Below are positions 32,322 through 43,500 of a stretch of 64,000 nt of DNA, in pieces. Each line of letters opens with the position of its first letter. The stretch's first letter is position 1. A program made the translations under genes and the position numbers. Where the stretch lies: NCBI GenBank assembly GCA_024195265.1, contig JAJLRJ010000008.1, positions 9,815,501 through 9,879,500 on the forward strand. The letters run 5' to 3'. Source of the DNA: Dendrophyllia cribrosa (Eukaryota; Cnidaria; Anthozoa; Scleractinia; Dendrophylliidae). A model generated the notes under the pieces. It worked only from the letters and a program-made list of their open reading frames with translations, was not told the DNA's origin and did not search any database.

Positions 32322-33709
32322 TTTGGGAAGAACCCATTTACGATTTTGTCTGGTACAGAGTGAAAACTGTTTGTAGTGTACTGGCCTATTGGTCTAAGGA
32401 GTTTCTTCAATAAGAAACAATTGCATTTTAGCTCATTGAAAGAGCTTACAAATCTTAGTTATTGCACTTTGCTATCTTTCTTTTTTTGGTGACAGAGTGA
32501 TCAGAACACGATGGCATCCTGCCGATATCCCAATCTCAAAATGTTAAGAGAAGACGCCACAAATACAATATTTTTTGCTTGACGATGTAATCAAGTTGGT
32601 TTTTTTATTATTTTTTTGAAATACTTCGATTCTATCCCAAACAAAACGGGACCTTCTTTTCCAATCAAGAAATTTTACGATTATTCCTGGCTGTTGTGAA
32701 CACTAACAACATTTTATTGCCAAATTTCCAGTTTTGGCCACTTGTACTTTGCGCCGTGGTAGGCGTGGTAGACTAGTTACATGGTTGCCACAGGTCCAGG
32801 AAATAGTCAGGAAAAAAAAATTCTTCAAGGTCAGGGAATTCCACTTTGAGTCAGGGAAAATTTACATCTTTGAAAGAAGTCAGGGAAAAGTGAAATTTTA
32901 AGAGTACTAATTTATTTACTGCCGTCTCAATTCATGTACACTGCGTGTGTCTTGCTGAAAGCATTAATAAATGGGTGGAGAGGATGGCTGTGAGGGGAGG
33001 TTGGGGGCCATTATCAGGACTAATTTGTATAATTGTTAATTCAGTTGGTCAGGGAAATTTTACATTTGTCAGGGAATTTCAAACACCTATGGCTGTGGCA
33101 ACCATGTAGTTATCGAACTTATCATGAAAACAAGTTCTGCGAGACTGGAGCGAGCGCCGTAGTTGCAAAGTGTATATAGCCTCTTGGATTGGCGAGATAT
33201 TTTTATAATATTTGAATAAAGCTATTTTTAGTACATCAGTCTTACTTAGTTTTTTCGTTTGTGTGGAATCGTTGGAGTCTACTGGTTAGTGCGTCGGGAT
33301 TTCGATGGTTTCTGCCATGGTGCTGCCAGTCCACGAAAAACTCTACCGAGGTGCATAAGTGGGTCATTTGAGTGGTCACACTGGATTTCATCCATAGATT
33401 CAAAAGTTGGAACCCAAAACACGAATACTGGGGTGAAGGATTAACATTAATTACCACGTGTTGGCCTGTGAACAGGTTACTTTGTGGGGGGAATAAATTT
33501 TAAAAAAAATTTCGGCGAGCGGAGCTAACCACCCCTACCCCTACTCATTTCCAGACTTTTGTTTATTAAGTTTTATTCAGACATAATTCACATTGCTTTC
33601 AAGAACACGTCCGTATACTTTTCTTCTCCTTCAAGTCGACTAACTGCTGTTTTCTTCTGTTATCCCAACGCGTTACATGACAAATTAAATCGTTTTTCCT
33701 TAATAATTT
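32322..33709. other. Convergent intergenic region between ESCO and the CaaX gene
   Basis: Holds the 3' flanks of two convergent genes, the MITE at 32780-33106 and unclassified AT-rich sequence. No additional coding region is supported. Confidence 0.45.
32780..33106. mobile_element. MITE (CATGGTTGCCACAG ends)
   Basis: The inverted ends CATGGTTGCCACAG and CTGTGGCAACCATG are flanked by TAGTTA on both sides (ending at 32779 and starting at 33107). The interior has repeated GTCAGGGAA motifs in both halves and no coding frame. Confidence 0.75.
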
Positions 33710-36700
33710 TTAAAGTATAACACAGTTACAATGGAAACACGGCACAGAGACTCCTCCCTCGATCTCCTCAAAGCCCTCCTCTGCAGTGTACCACACGCGC
33801 GGTTTTCCCGGATGTAGCAAGGGAACTCTATCCCGATAATCGCCATCTACAACTTCTTTACCTGAAAAATCAAGAGTTCGATCAGCGACATGATTGATCG
33901 TTAGTGTCTATGACAACGCGAAGCACAACAGTGTGACCACTTTAGTTAATTGTGGACATCGACTATCAAATCAGAATTCGAAGATAACTTCCAGAAAACC
34001 AATTCAAGGCCATGTGAACTTGAGTTGGTTTTCTAGTTGTCCTGGCAACTACCCGCAGACCAAGAAGCCCGAGAAAAACTGCGACTGAAAAACAAAATTA
34101 TACGGGGAAGAGAAGTGAGGTTGCGTTCAGGACTTAAACGGGGTTGTAGGTGAATAACCAAAAAGAAGCCTCTCATGAAACGACGATCAAAAAAAGAAAA
34201 ACATTGTTACCTGTGATTGGCTAAAATCATTTTGAAATAATTTGGAACGAATCGGAGAGATTACGTACTCAGACCGAGGCAGCGCTACGCCATTGGTATA
34301 AATTGTTTGCTGTGTATCATTCCCCTTGTCATACTACGAAACGTCTGGTTATTCAAGCTGAAGATAAGAAAACCATGATATGTATGCGAAAGGGGGTGGC
34401 AGGAGAGAGTAGGGGGTGAACCTCCTCACTTCTTTCCTTGGCGGATCCCGCCTCTATTGCTTTTGCTAATGATCAATACGTTGAAAAAAAAATTCTCCGT
34501 CCCAGATACGCCATTTGCGCATTCTCGATCCCAGAGCTTTCGGTTTTCTTGACCTTAGGCATGCTTCAAAAAAGAGGAGAGCTGTGGTGTCGAGAATAGC
34601 CATTTGCGCAGCTTTCTCTTCCGAGTTCCCTGCCTCCCGGCCCGCCCCCCCCCCCCCCCCCCCCCTCCCCTCCGAAACCAGCCATGATGCGTCCCCGTAC
34701 CTTCTAAAGTATCATCCAATGTCCAGTAATCCTTGTCATCCATGCGCCCTGAAGGGCTGCGTCCCAGGCTACTCCCCAAGGTGTCCCACCGCTGCGCTTC
34801 AGCTACAAGACGCTTGTCTGGCACCATGAGATAACTCGCGATATCTCCGTCGTCTACAACAGGGCGGATATCTGCCCTGTCTATAGCGAGATATTCAGCT
34901 CCTTCAGGAGACAGCCTCCTGATGTTCACTTTTGTCTCGTTGTTTTCGCAGCTTTCTTCTCTCGAATTCTCATTTTCATCTTGTTCTGAGTTTTGTGGCG
35001 TCTTCCCATTGGTTGATTCCCCTTCACCGGAAGTGCTGCTGGCGTCTTCCGGGTTTTGGAAGCCGGTGTAAGTCACTTTAGCGGAGTCGACATTTCCGGT
35101 TTCTTTAGATGACACAGAATCTGAAAACGGAAGCATTTTGACACCATTTCATTTATAAGCACAGTTTTCTTAGTCATTTGTCATTTGCCTGTCAACCAAA
35201 TTCGTCAGGTTTGGTATGACTTTTACCAATGGCCCCTTCCGTGCGTCATTAAAATTTAATTTTTCCATAATTTTGAACCTTCCTCTTCAAAACAAAAACA
35301 TAACACGATTGAGCTTTATCTGTTTTATCCCCAAGCGAAGTTCTTTCTCCAGCGTCGAACTCGAGTGAGGTATGGCAAAACGAGAATGTCTTAATTTTTC
35401 TTAACGCAAGATTAAAGTGCCCATAACGATTTTTTTATTTATTCTCTTATCTGAATCTACACGTCACGTAATGAACGTCTGCGAAAATTTTTTTTGATTT
35501 CAGCCAAACGTGAATTTTTTATGATTTTTTAAAGTCTTCGAAATTTGCCGCCATTTTGGTCCACCATTCGCATTAGTCTCCTCTCGGTCTCTCTCAGTTA
35601 ACAAAGGATCCGTGACGTAGATTAAGGAACACATGACTTCAAACAAAGGAACTTGTGACTTCAAACAAAGGAACTGTGACGTAGATTAAGGAACATGTGA
35701 GCCCGTTGTCCTTCTTAACAGCGGGACGGGTATACCCCCAAAAATCGGATTTTGAAGATTTGAAATATTCATAAAAAATTCGCGTTTTGTGCAAAGCGCG
35801 AAATTGTTTCGCAGAGGTTCCTTGTGTGATGTTTACATTCAGATGAGAAAATAAAAAAATAAACGTTATGGGCACTTTAACGCGCACTCCCTTCGTCAGA
35901 GCGAAGGGCTGGCGCTTAAAACGTCAGCGTTTGAATCTCTTTATTGTGGCCAATTTACCCCGGGGGGGTACTCGGGTATATTTTGGGTGGGTATGTGCCG
36001 CCCGGGTCTCCAAATTTAGACCCCGTTTTAGAAAGAATTTGCACTCAAAATGATACCCCGTTCTAGAAATAGGTCAATTTTTAATACCCCGTTCTAGAAA
36101 AAATGGCTGCTGATAATTTGAAGTTTTCGTGCGTTCGAAATATTATACCCCGTTCTAGGAAATGTCTCTAAAATGGATACCCCGTTCTAGATTAGGAGTC
36201 CCAAAATCACGACCCCGTTGGGCGGCACATACCCGTATAGGTATTTTTGGGGAGTACTCCCCTGGGAATTTACCTTGTCATCCCTTGATAAAACCAAATT
36301 GTCTCTTGTAAAGACTTCCTATATTGTTTTTTGGCATTAGGAGCATTGTTGAAACCTGTTAGAATCTATTGTTTCGTGATGAGCCAATGTTGTGCTATTT
36401 TCCGATGGCATGTAGAGAACTTGGGAGACCAATTAAATTCTATTAACTTTTTTACAATAACTGTGCGAATTCTCACCCGCTGATTGGCTAATTTTTATTA
36501 TCAATAAGAGTACAGACGGATAAAATGATCAAACTGACGCCATCAGCGAAAGTTTTTCCAAACTTTTCAGCGCTGCGTTTTTCGTGACGAGAATTCTTTC
36601 ACAAATCCAGAATTATTCAATGAGAAAATCGTCCAAAATAGATTAGATGAACCTCAAGAAGCTAAAACACAACCTTGAAGCGGAAAGATTAAGAGACTAG

Positions 36701-39189
36701 ATCTAAAAATTGAAGAATTGAGAATCCAGACCTGAAAATTGACGGTGAGCAGGTGCCGTGCCATAAATTATTGGCCCGCGTGCCAAAATTTAGGAGTGCC
36801 GTGCCCAAAAGGTTTGTTGTGTAAACCAGGCTATAGTGCTGTCGCTGAAATAAGCTTTACCGGAGATGAACTGAACCGTGTTTCAACAGATTATTTGAGA
36901 ACAATTTTAACCGGAATGAAGGTTAGTATCAAAATTCCAATTTTTCTATGTGTTTCTGAGTAACTCTACTCAAACTTTTAATTTACGAGCCCTTGTTTCT
37001 CCGAATTATGGCGATGAAATTCTGGTTTTGTGGCGATCGCATCTTGCATTTCCTTCCTTCGTTTCAACATCAGTTTTGGCGTTTTGTTATTGTAAAAAAC
37101 AAATTGACGTCAGTTTTTTATGCATCTGTCCTCTTATTGATGCGGCTCGTGGATCCACAACACTTTGACAATGTTATGACGAAATTTATCATCAATAAGA
37201 GGACAGACGCATAAAAAACTGACGTCGATTTGTTAAATTAAGGACAAGCAATGCTTCCTGCCAAATACTGCGAACAAAGACTACGTCATATATACCATTT
37301 GAAAGGTTGTCTTCCTCAGCTCCCCAGTTCCAATCGGCACAGAGGAATGTGGGTGATCCAGTTTCCTCAGAGTCGACCACCATTCTCGTATGCAAAACAT
37401 TTGAAGAATCAGCATCATAACTTTGGTCTTCAAAAACATTGCAGTTCTGCACAGGAAACCCATTTCCAGCTTCTTTCTCGTTCGACCCTCCAACGCCGTA
37501 CGTGAAGGAATGGAAACAATATAAAGGACTTTTTTCCTGACTTCCTGCGCTTAGACGCAACGTGGTGATGGTACCTGAAGGAGTCTCAAATTCATCGCCT
37601 GTCAGTAAAAATACAAAACTATACAGTGAATGGAATTCTACGCGCATTTTTAATGTTGGACCCCAAGCGGTCGTCTCGGGGAACAGACTTCGGTTCGAGC
37701 CACCCCTATAAATAACTTTAGCGGAATTGACATATCCCAGCCAACGCCCTCATTGTCCCTTTGTCTGTCCCCCTTATTTTCTCTTGTCGTCACCTTTGAT
37801 CTATTGGAGGACAGATGCATAGATGACGTCATGGAGACGAAATTTTTTTCAGTGAACTTTGAGACTTGTGTTGAGTTTCTGTCAACCAATCGCAGCTCTT
37901 TTCCGGATTTCTCGAGCCAATTTTGTATAGATCATAGACTACGCCAGATCGCTATTTTCGTCTTTTTCGATGACTCGAGGAATACTTCAATAAAACTTTC
38001 GAAACCAAACATGCTTTGAAATGTAATTTTTATATAAATTATAGGGATGATATCTGTTTACAAACATTCTTATTGTTATTCAAATGTGCCAGCCACTGGA
38101 ACAAAAGAACCCTTTGTTTCGGCAGCCAATAAGGCTCTGGTTGGCACATTAATAACAATTGGTGACGTCATTGATATCTTCCCTATTGTATAAAAAAATA
38201 GATTCCATTTTGCCGTGTGTTTGTTCAGATCACAGAAGACCGTCACTGATGTTTTTACTACATTTTGATGCCCCACGTGACGATTCTTTTTTTGTTCTTT
38301 CAGACGTCATCTGTGATCTATTAGGGCCTGGTCGCACTAGGGAACCTTTGATCAAATTTGTGTTTGTCAGTAATGATAAAAATCTGTCATTACATCATGT
38401 TTCCAAATGTGACCGGTGTTTCGCAAATTTGAGAAGAAAAAGGGAAATTCCGGCTAAACTTTCAAAGAGTTTATGGGTGGGGCAGGTGGGGCAGGTGGTG
38501 GTGGTGGTGGGTTTATGGGTGGGGCAGGCCGATAAATACGGCTGGGTATTTTACGAATCAGTTTATATTTTTACGAGGTTTTAGGTAAGAAAAAAAATAA
38601 ACACTGACGAGTAAAAATGACTAGCCGTATTTCACAACTTTTCACTGAAAAATAAATTAAAAAAATGGTACAAATATAAAGTTCACAAAACAATAACAGT
38701 TCACGCCCGATCAAATCTCATCGTAACTGGTTTAGCTAGACAACAACTGCTGACCGAGAATGAATGGCAGACAGCCTCGACCTGGTGACGAGGTTGTTTA
38801 CAAGTTTTTATAAGCTGTTATTCCGGCCATAAATTCGTTATATGATTTTTTTTTCATGGCTTAAAATTGACAAGAAATCAAATGTAACATAATAAACATT
38901 TGCTAGCCATTTTACCTGTGATTATTTTGCCAGGTAGATTCGGAGACTTGGTCCCTATTGTCTGTCGAAGTTCTCCAAATTTCTCTTTGATGTCACGAGC
39001 TCCAGAAGGCTTACAATCTGTTTCCGTCTTCGTTGAATCCACTAATACTTCATTCGCGTTTTCATCTAACTTCTGAAGTTGTATGCCTTCGTCATTCGTC
39101 GTTGTAAACTCATTAGCTGGTCTTTGCGCTTCGGTGGACAAGCGTTCAAACGATGGAGCGGCCACAGGAGACACATATATATTGCTCAT
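33710..39189 (-). CDS. Unrecognised acidic protein with C-terminal CaaX motif (4 exons, 382 aa)
   Basis: Minus-strand exons 39189-38916, 37598-37296, 35120-34701 and 33861-33710, all joined in phase 1 with GT-AG signals. The start is the first ATG of the open frame (MSNIYVSPVAAPSF). No known domain is seen. Exons 1-3 are polar and acidic (for example SEQDENENSREESCENNETK) and probably disordered. A more ordered segment spans the exon 3/4 junction (DDGDIASYLMVPDKRL, then DYRDRVPLLHPGKPRVWY). The protein ends PCFHCNCVIL: a CaaX box with terminal Leu, favouring geranylgeranylation, plus nearby cysteines that could be palmitoylated. There is no signal peptide or membrane helix, so a lipid-anchored cytoplasmic protein is inferred. 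Exon 2 is the least certain: its donor (G/GTATAT) is weak and a much shorter version ending at an earlier GTACCA would also keep phase. The gene is divergent from DNA2. Confidence 0.68.
34645..34665 (+). repeat. Poly-C tract in intron 3 of the CaaX gene
   Basis: Run of C shortly after the exon 3 donor. Read on the minus strand it extends the open frame with polyglycine, which is not coding. Confidence 0.85.
35893..36300 (+). repeat. Penelope-like tail split by a hAT-like MITE
   Basis: Tail sequence (TCAGAGCGAAGGGCT, AACGTCAGCGTTTGAATCTC, TTATTGTGGCC) runs to 35959, is interrupted by the element at 35960-36266, and resumes at 36267 with a duplicated AATTTACC followed by TTGTCATCCCTTGATAAAACC. 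Confidence 0.7.
35960..36266. mobile_element. hAT-like MITE with 8-bp target duplication
   Basis: 307 bp, with ends built from a GGGGTACTC motif then a GGGTATGTGCCGCCC motif, mirrored at the other side. AATTTACC occurs on both flanks (35952-35959 and 36267-36274). The interior repeats TACCCCGTTCTAGA several times. It is related to the element at 53088-53532. Confidence 0.85.
37098..37233. repeat. Long inverted repeat (about 45-bp arms)
   Basis: The left arm AACAAATTGACGTCAGTTTT through GTCCTCTTATTGATG and its right-hand complement pair with only a few mismatches around a loop of about 45 bases. A looser relative with AATAAGAGTACAGACGGATAAAATG is near 36500. It lies in intron 2 of the CaaX gene, 60 bp beyond exon 2. 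Confidence 0.8.
38471..38527 (+). repeat. G-rich tandem repeat
   Basis: GGGTGGGGCAGGTGGGGCAGG followed by (GGT)n and another GTTTATGGGTGGGGCAGG copy. It has enough G runs for a G-quadruplex. It lies in intron 1 of the CaaX gene. Confidence 0.7.
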
Positions 39190-40567
39190 TGTTGTCGTGT
39201 TTGTTTTAGTCAAGCAACTTCACGAAATTCTTAGTAGAATAATGTCGAATTTTTGTAAAACGCTTTATACTTTGACTTTCTCTGCAGCGTTCAGTACACA
39301 GGTAATAAGCATGCCAGCCCCTGATAACTGTTTCGCGACAAAATCGAATCACGTAGTGACAGCCTGGTAAGCAAATTCTTCTATGTTGTTTGTCAGCGAA
39401 AGTTGCACGTGAAAGTTGGGAAATTTTTTGTACAAAGGTGATGAAAGTGACTATTTGCTCTGCATTTTTCTTGTCTTTCTATTTTACTTATATTCGTGGC
39501 TTTTCCCGAAGAAGATAATTGGTAATACAAGGTGATAGATCTAGAAATTCCGACCTCTTGACAGGATTTCATGCTTCCTTGTGTCTAATATTGTCTTGTT
39601 TTTCGTTCTTTTGTTCGATCGCCATTGAATTCAGGCATAATTTTCACAAAATAGCGGAGATTATATGATCAATATCACGGTTTTTTCTCTTCCTCTTCTT
39701 TTTTTCAAAATATATGCGAAAAAACTTCACTGATATATGCTTTTCAAGGCGAAAAGTACTGCATTTCTTATCACAAATGATGGTTTCGATCCGGCATGTG
39801 CACATTTCAATGCAAGAAATCGTGCGCTCCGTCAGTTAAATGCGATTTTTCGTTGTTTTTGTAGCCAATTCCTTTGTAATACTGTTTTGTCTTCTAATAA
39901 ATTTTTGTTGCTGAAACGAAACACAACTGACAATATTGCATTTTCCAATATGGGAAGTTTTTTTATTCAGCCGAAACTGAGATAGAAAAGCAGGTTTTTG
40001 TTGTGTTTTGCAGTTTTAAGCTGGTTTTGGTTTTGTCTCGGTTTCTGGGTCCGGTTGTTCGAAAGCCGATTAACGCTAATCCCGGATTAAAAGTTAACCG
40101 AGGATTTCATTTCTTTGTTTTTAAAAAAATGTTTTCAAAGGGTCATTTGTAGCTGGTAGTAAAGACAAGTTAAAGTCGAAACTGAAGGGCAGAAAACTTT
40201 GGAAATTTTTAAATTGTTGTGTTGTTTAACTGGATTCAAAAATTGACGCTAATCCTGGGTTAGCTTAATCGACCTTAATCGTGCTTTGAACAACTCTGCC
40301 AACGTAGTCGCAAACGCAAGGCCTTTAAGTTTGTCGAGAGGAAGTTGGGGCCAAGTATCCACTGCAGATACTTAGCGACTGTTACATGACGTACCGGCTA
40401 GAAGTCAACATGGCGGATGAAATTGCAATTTGGCGGGAAATCGTCATATTAATCTCGCAAGCAGAATCAAAATATTGCTGCGAACGTCTGTTTTTTAACT
40501 GCGTGCTTTATGTGTACTAATAACTTGAGCTTAGATTTTCTCCTTATTGCTGGTATTAAAAAGCACA
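39190..40567. other. Divergent intergenic region, probable bidirectional promoter zone
   Basis: Separates the minus-strand CaaX gene and the plus-strand DNA2 gene (1.4 kb). It includes the MITE at 40054-40294. The last 170 bp before DNA2 include GACGTACCGG and CATGGCGGATG and are the likely DNA2 5' UTR and core promoter. No further coding region is seen. Confidence 0.45.
40054..40294. mobile_element. MITE (GTTGTTCGAAAGCCGATTAA ends)
   Basis: Inverted ends about 30 bp long with mismatches: GTTGTTCGAAAGCCGATTAA on the left and TTAATCGTGCTTTGAACAAC on the right. Internal GCTAATCC motifs are also mirrored. No clear target duplication was found. Confidence 0.65.
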
Positions 40568-43500
40568 ATGGGGAAACCAAAGCTAAGCAAAGCAGCTGGA
40601 AAAAGAAGAAGAAGCAGCTCGGAAGATGAGGTGACATGTTGTTTCCACAGATGATAAAAAATGCTCGGTTGTCTGTGACCTTTGCTCATTGCTTAACTTA
40701 TTTTTTTTTAGCAGGAGAAAGGCCCAGCTCAGCAAACCATCAAAAGCTACTTCAACAAGGTACAAAAAGCTTAATTCTGAAACATACCTCGGGTCCTATC
40801 GATTATACGCTGTATTTCAGGGCAATTTTCTCACCGTAGTTCTCGCTTAAATAGCTACACTGCAATGATAAGCTTATGTGTAGCTTAATATCTTCAATAA
40901 ATATGTGACTTAAACGACTTGGAATGAAATATGTCCCACAAAAAGATATGACGAGAAAGGAATTTACATCTTCTGAACAATCCACCATCTTTTTACTCCC
41001 CCCTCTCCTTCTAACGTCCCCACCCAAGACCCTCCCCCCGCCCCCTCGCCCAACATCAAGACAAAAAGAAAAGGAAAACCTCAGACAGAAATCCCTTTGA
41101 TAGTTAATTTTTCAATCTTATTATTTTTACCCTAAACTCTGTTCCATCAGATTTGAATGTGATAACACCTAAGGCATAAGATACTGTAATTTGACAGGGA
41201 ATGCCTTTCTAATGTGTTATATGATATGTCTTAGGAAACTTGTCAACTTTGGACAACCATTGGCCAAGACTCCAAAGGTTAGTAGGTTAAATTGAAAAAT
41301 TGGTTTTCATTTCATGGAATGCTTATATTACAGGTTTTCAAAGATTTTCATATAACCCTTATTCATTTAGTTATGTATACCATTTTTAAAACTGAAACAA
41401 AAGCCAAAACAATAGAATGCCAAAAGAAAAACAATAGCACATACATGCATGGGATCAACGTCACCTAAACAAAATCAATGATGTGATGCAACTGTTTTCA
41501 AAAGTCTCTATTTTCATCCTTCCACACCAAAACGATTGCAGTGCGTTTTCAAAATGCTCCACTTTGAGTAGCATTTTTTAAAGTTTCCATTTTTATCAGT
41601 TTTTTATCGTTTTTATGCGGATACAAGACTAAAAACGTATCAAAAGCGATGCATTTTTATTGAAAAAGAAGGCCGTAGATGCCTTGGCAACAGTCATGAG
41701 TGAGATTTTAAGCCCAGGCCAAACAAGAACAGTATTCAACAAGAATTGACAAAAGTTTAAACTCTGTGAGGGCGCATGCTACAAGAAACTAAAATTAATG
41801 AGACCCATTGATTCTACAACATGTCAGCAGATTTGAATTCTTGGAAAGCACACAGACTCTCCTAGATAAATACCCACACTATTTCCTTTAATGATGATCT
41901 AGCTCTGTAACAATATTTGTATTTTTAGGACCTGGTATAAGAAAGAGCCTCAAATTATCAACCAAAAAGGTAGGAGTCCAAATCATGTAGAGGAATGTAG
42001 AAAACAGTTGGTCATTGATCCTTTTTCCCAACTGTAACATTTGTCATGGACTAGAATTTTTTTGTCTTAACCTTTTAATTCCTGCTATAAAACTACAAAT
42101 TCTCCTTACTTGTCTCCATACGTTTCTTAAAGAAGTAGTGGGGAGAAGTTGTTAACATATAAAAAAAATCATCTTGGGTGATCATGTCCTTAATAATTCT
42201 CACAACCCAAGCATTGATATTACATGCATGCCCCCAGACACCCCTACTAAAGAGCCTTTCACCTTTGGGGTATGTAAAAGGCCGTCCAACCTTAGACTGG
42301 CTCATAACGACATTGGATCTGCTTTTCCAAATTCCTGCTACATCCCTGACTTGGCAGCTTTAACATTATCATTGATCTACTAAGGTATACAAAATTATTA
42401 CACTGCCTTATCCATGTCTTGGGAACTAATCCTTTCTTGTTACTTTAACTGGCAAAAGCATCTCCTTTTTACATTTGAACATTATTACATGTACCTGCTG
42501 TTACGATTAAAATATTTTCCTATACTTTTCCTTTTTCTTTTTAGGATGGCAGGGTCAACAACGCTAGCTCTTATTTTGCCCCAAAAGAAACAAACAAAGC
42601 TGTGACAACCAAAAACGCAAAAGACCAGACGACTGCTCAGTTACAAAACAACAGGAATATCCCTGAGCTAAAGGAATTCACAAAGGTGTTAGAACAAAAA
42701 AAGGTGATCAAGAAAACCTCACTGACACAGAAAGAAAAGGTGTCACTCCCCTCTGGAAGGAAAAGTACATCTCCATATGGAAAAAGTAGTACACCAAAAA
42801 ATACAGGATGCAATTCCTTGGTGAATAAAAGTAATTTCATTATCACTGTGGAAGATGATGATCTCATCCCTCCAACGCCATCTCCAGTGCGACAACACAG
42901 CTTCAAAAACTGTCAAAGTCAGAGGTCTGCCTTGTCAAAAAACATTCATATACAAAACTCTCCAGATTTTTTACAAGGTGAGGCAGATAACTCTGAGAGC
43001 TTTTCTAGGAAGTATGCATCATCATGTGAAATTTCTGGTACAAAAGCAAAGGGTCAAGACTTCAATAAGATATCGTCAGATGATGGATGGACAACGACTA
43101 AGGTTCGTGATGACTTGTTTTCTGGGAATGCTAAACCAAATCTTAACGAGAAAGTGCAGTTTACAACAGGTAGCATCGCTTTAGGCAAAAATGCCTGTAA
43201 ATCAACAACGGAAGAACTTCACAACAACAATGAGCAGTCGGATTTAAATGCACCTTTATGCAACTCTGTGGACACTCCATCAACACTTACCACAAGCAAA
43301 AAAAAGTACAAATTGTCCAGGAAGGGAAAGCCGCCAAAGGTGGTGTCAAGCCCAGTAAAGAAACACGGTATCTGTGGATCAGGAATTAAATCTCCTCATA
43401 ACCAAAAACAACTGCAAAAGGGAACAGAGATGCCTGATCAAAAGGCATCAACTCCAATTATTGCTCCATCAAAATGTGTTCTAAAATCAAGAATGAAAAG

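Noticed and set aside
34555..34700. Extension of CaaX-gene exon 3 into a polyglycine run
   Set aside because: A good donor (GAAG/GTACGG) precedes it and splicing from there reaches the CaaX exon in frame; the glycine run is an intronic poly-C tract.
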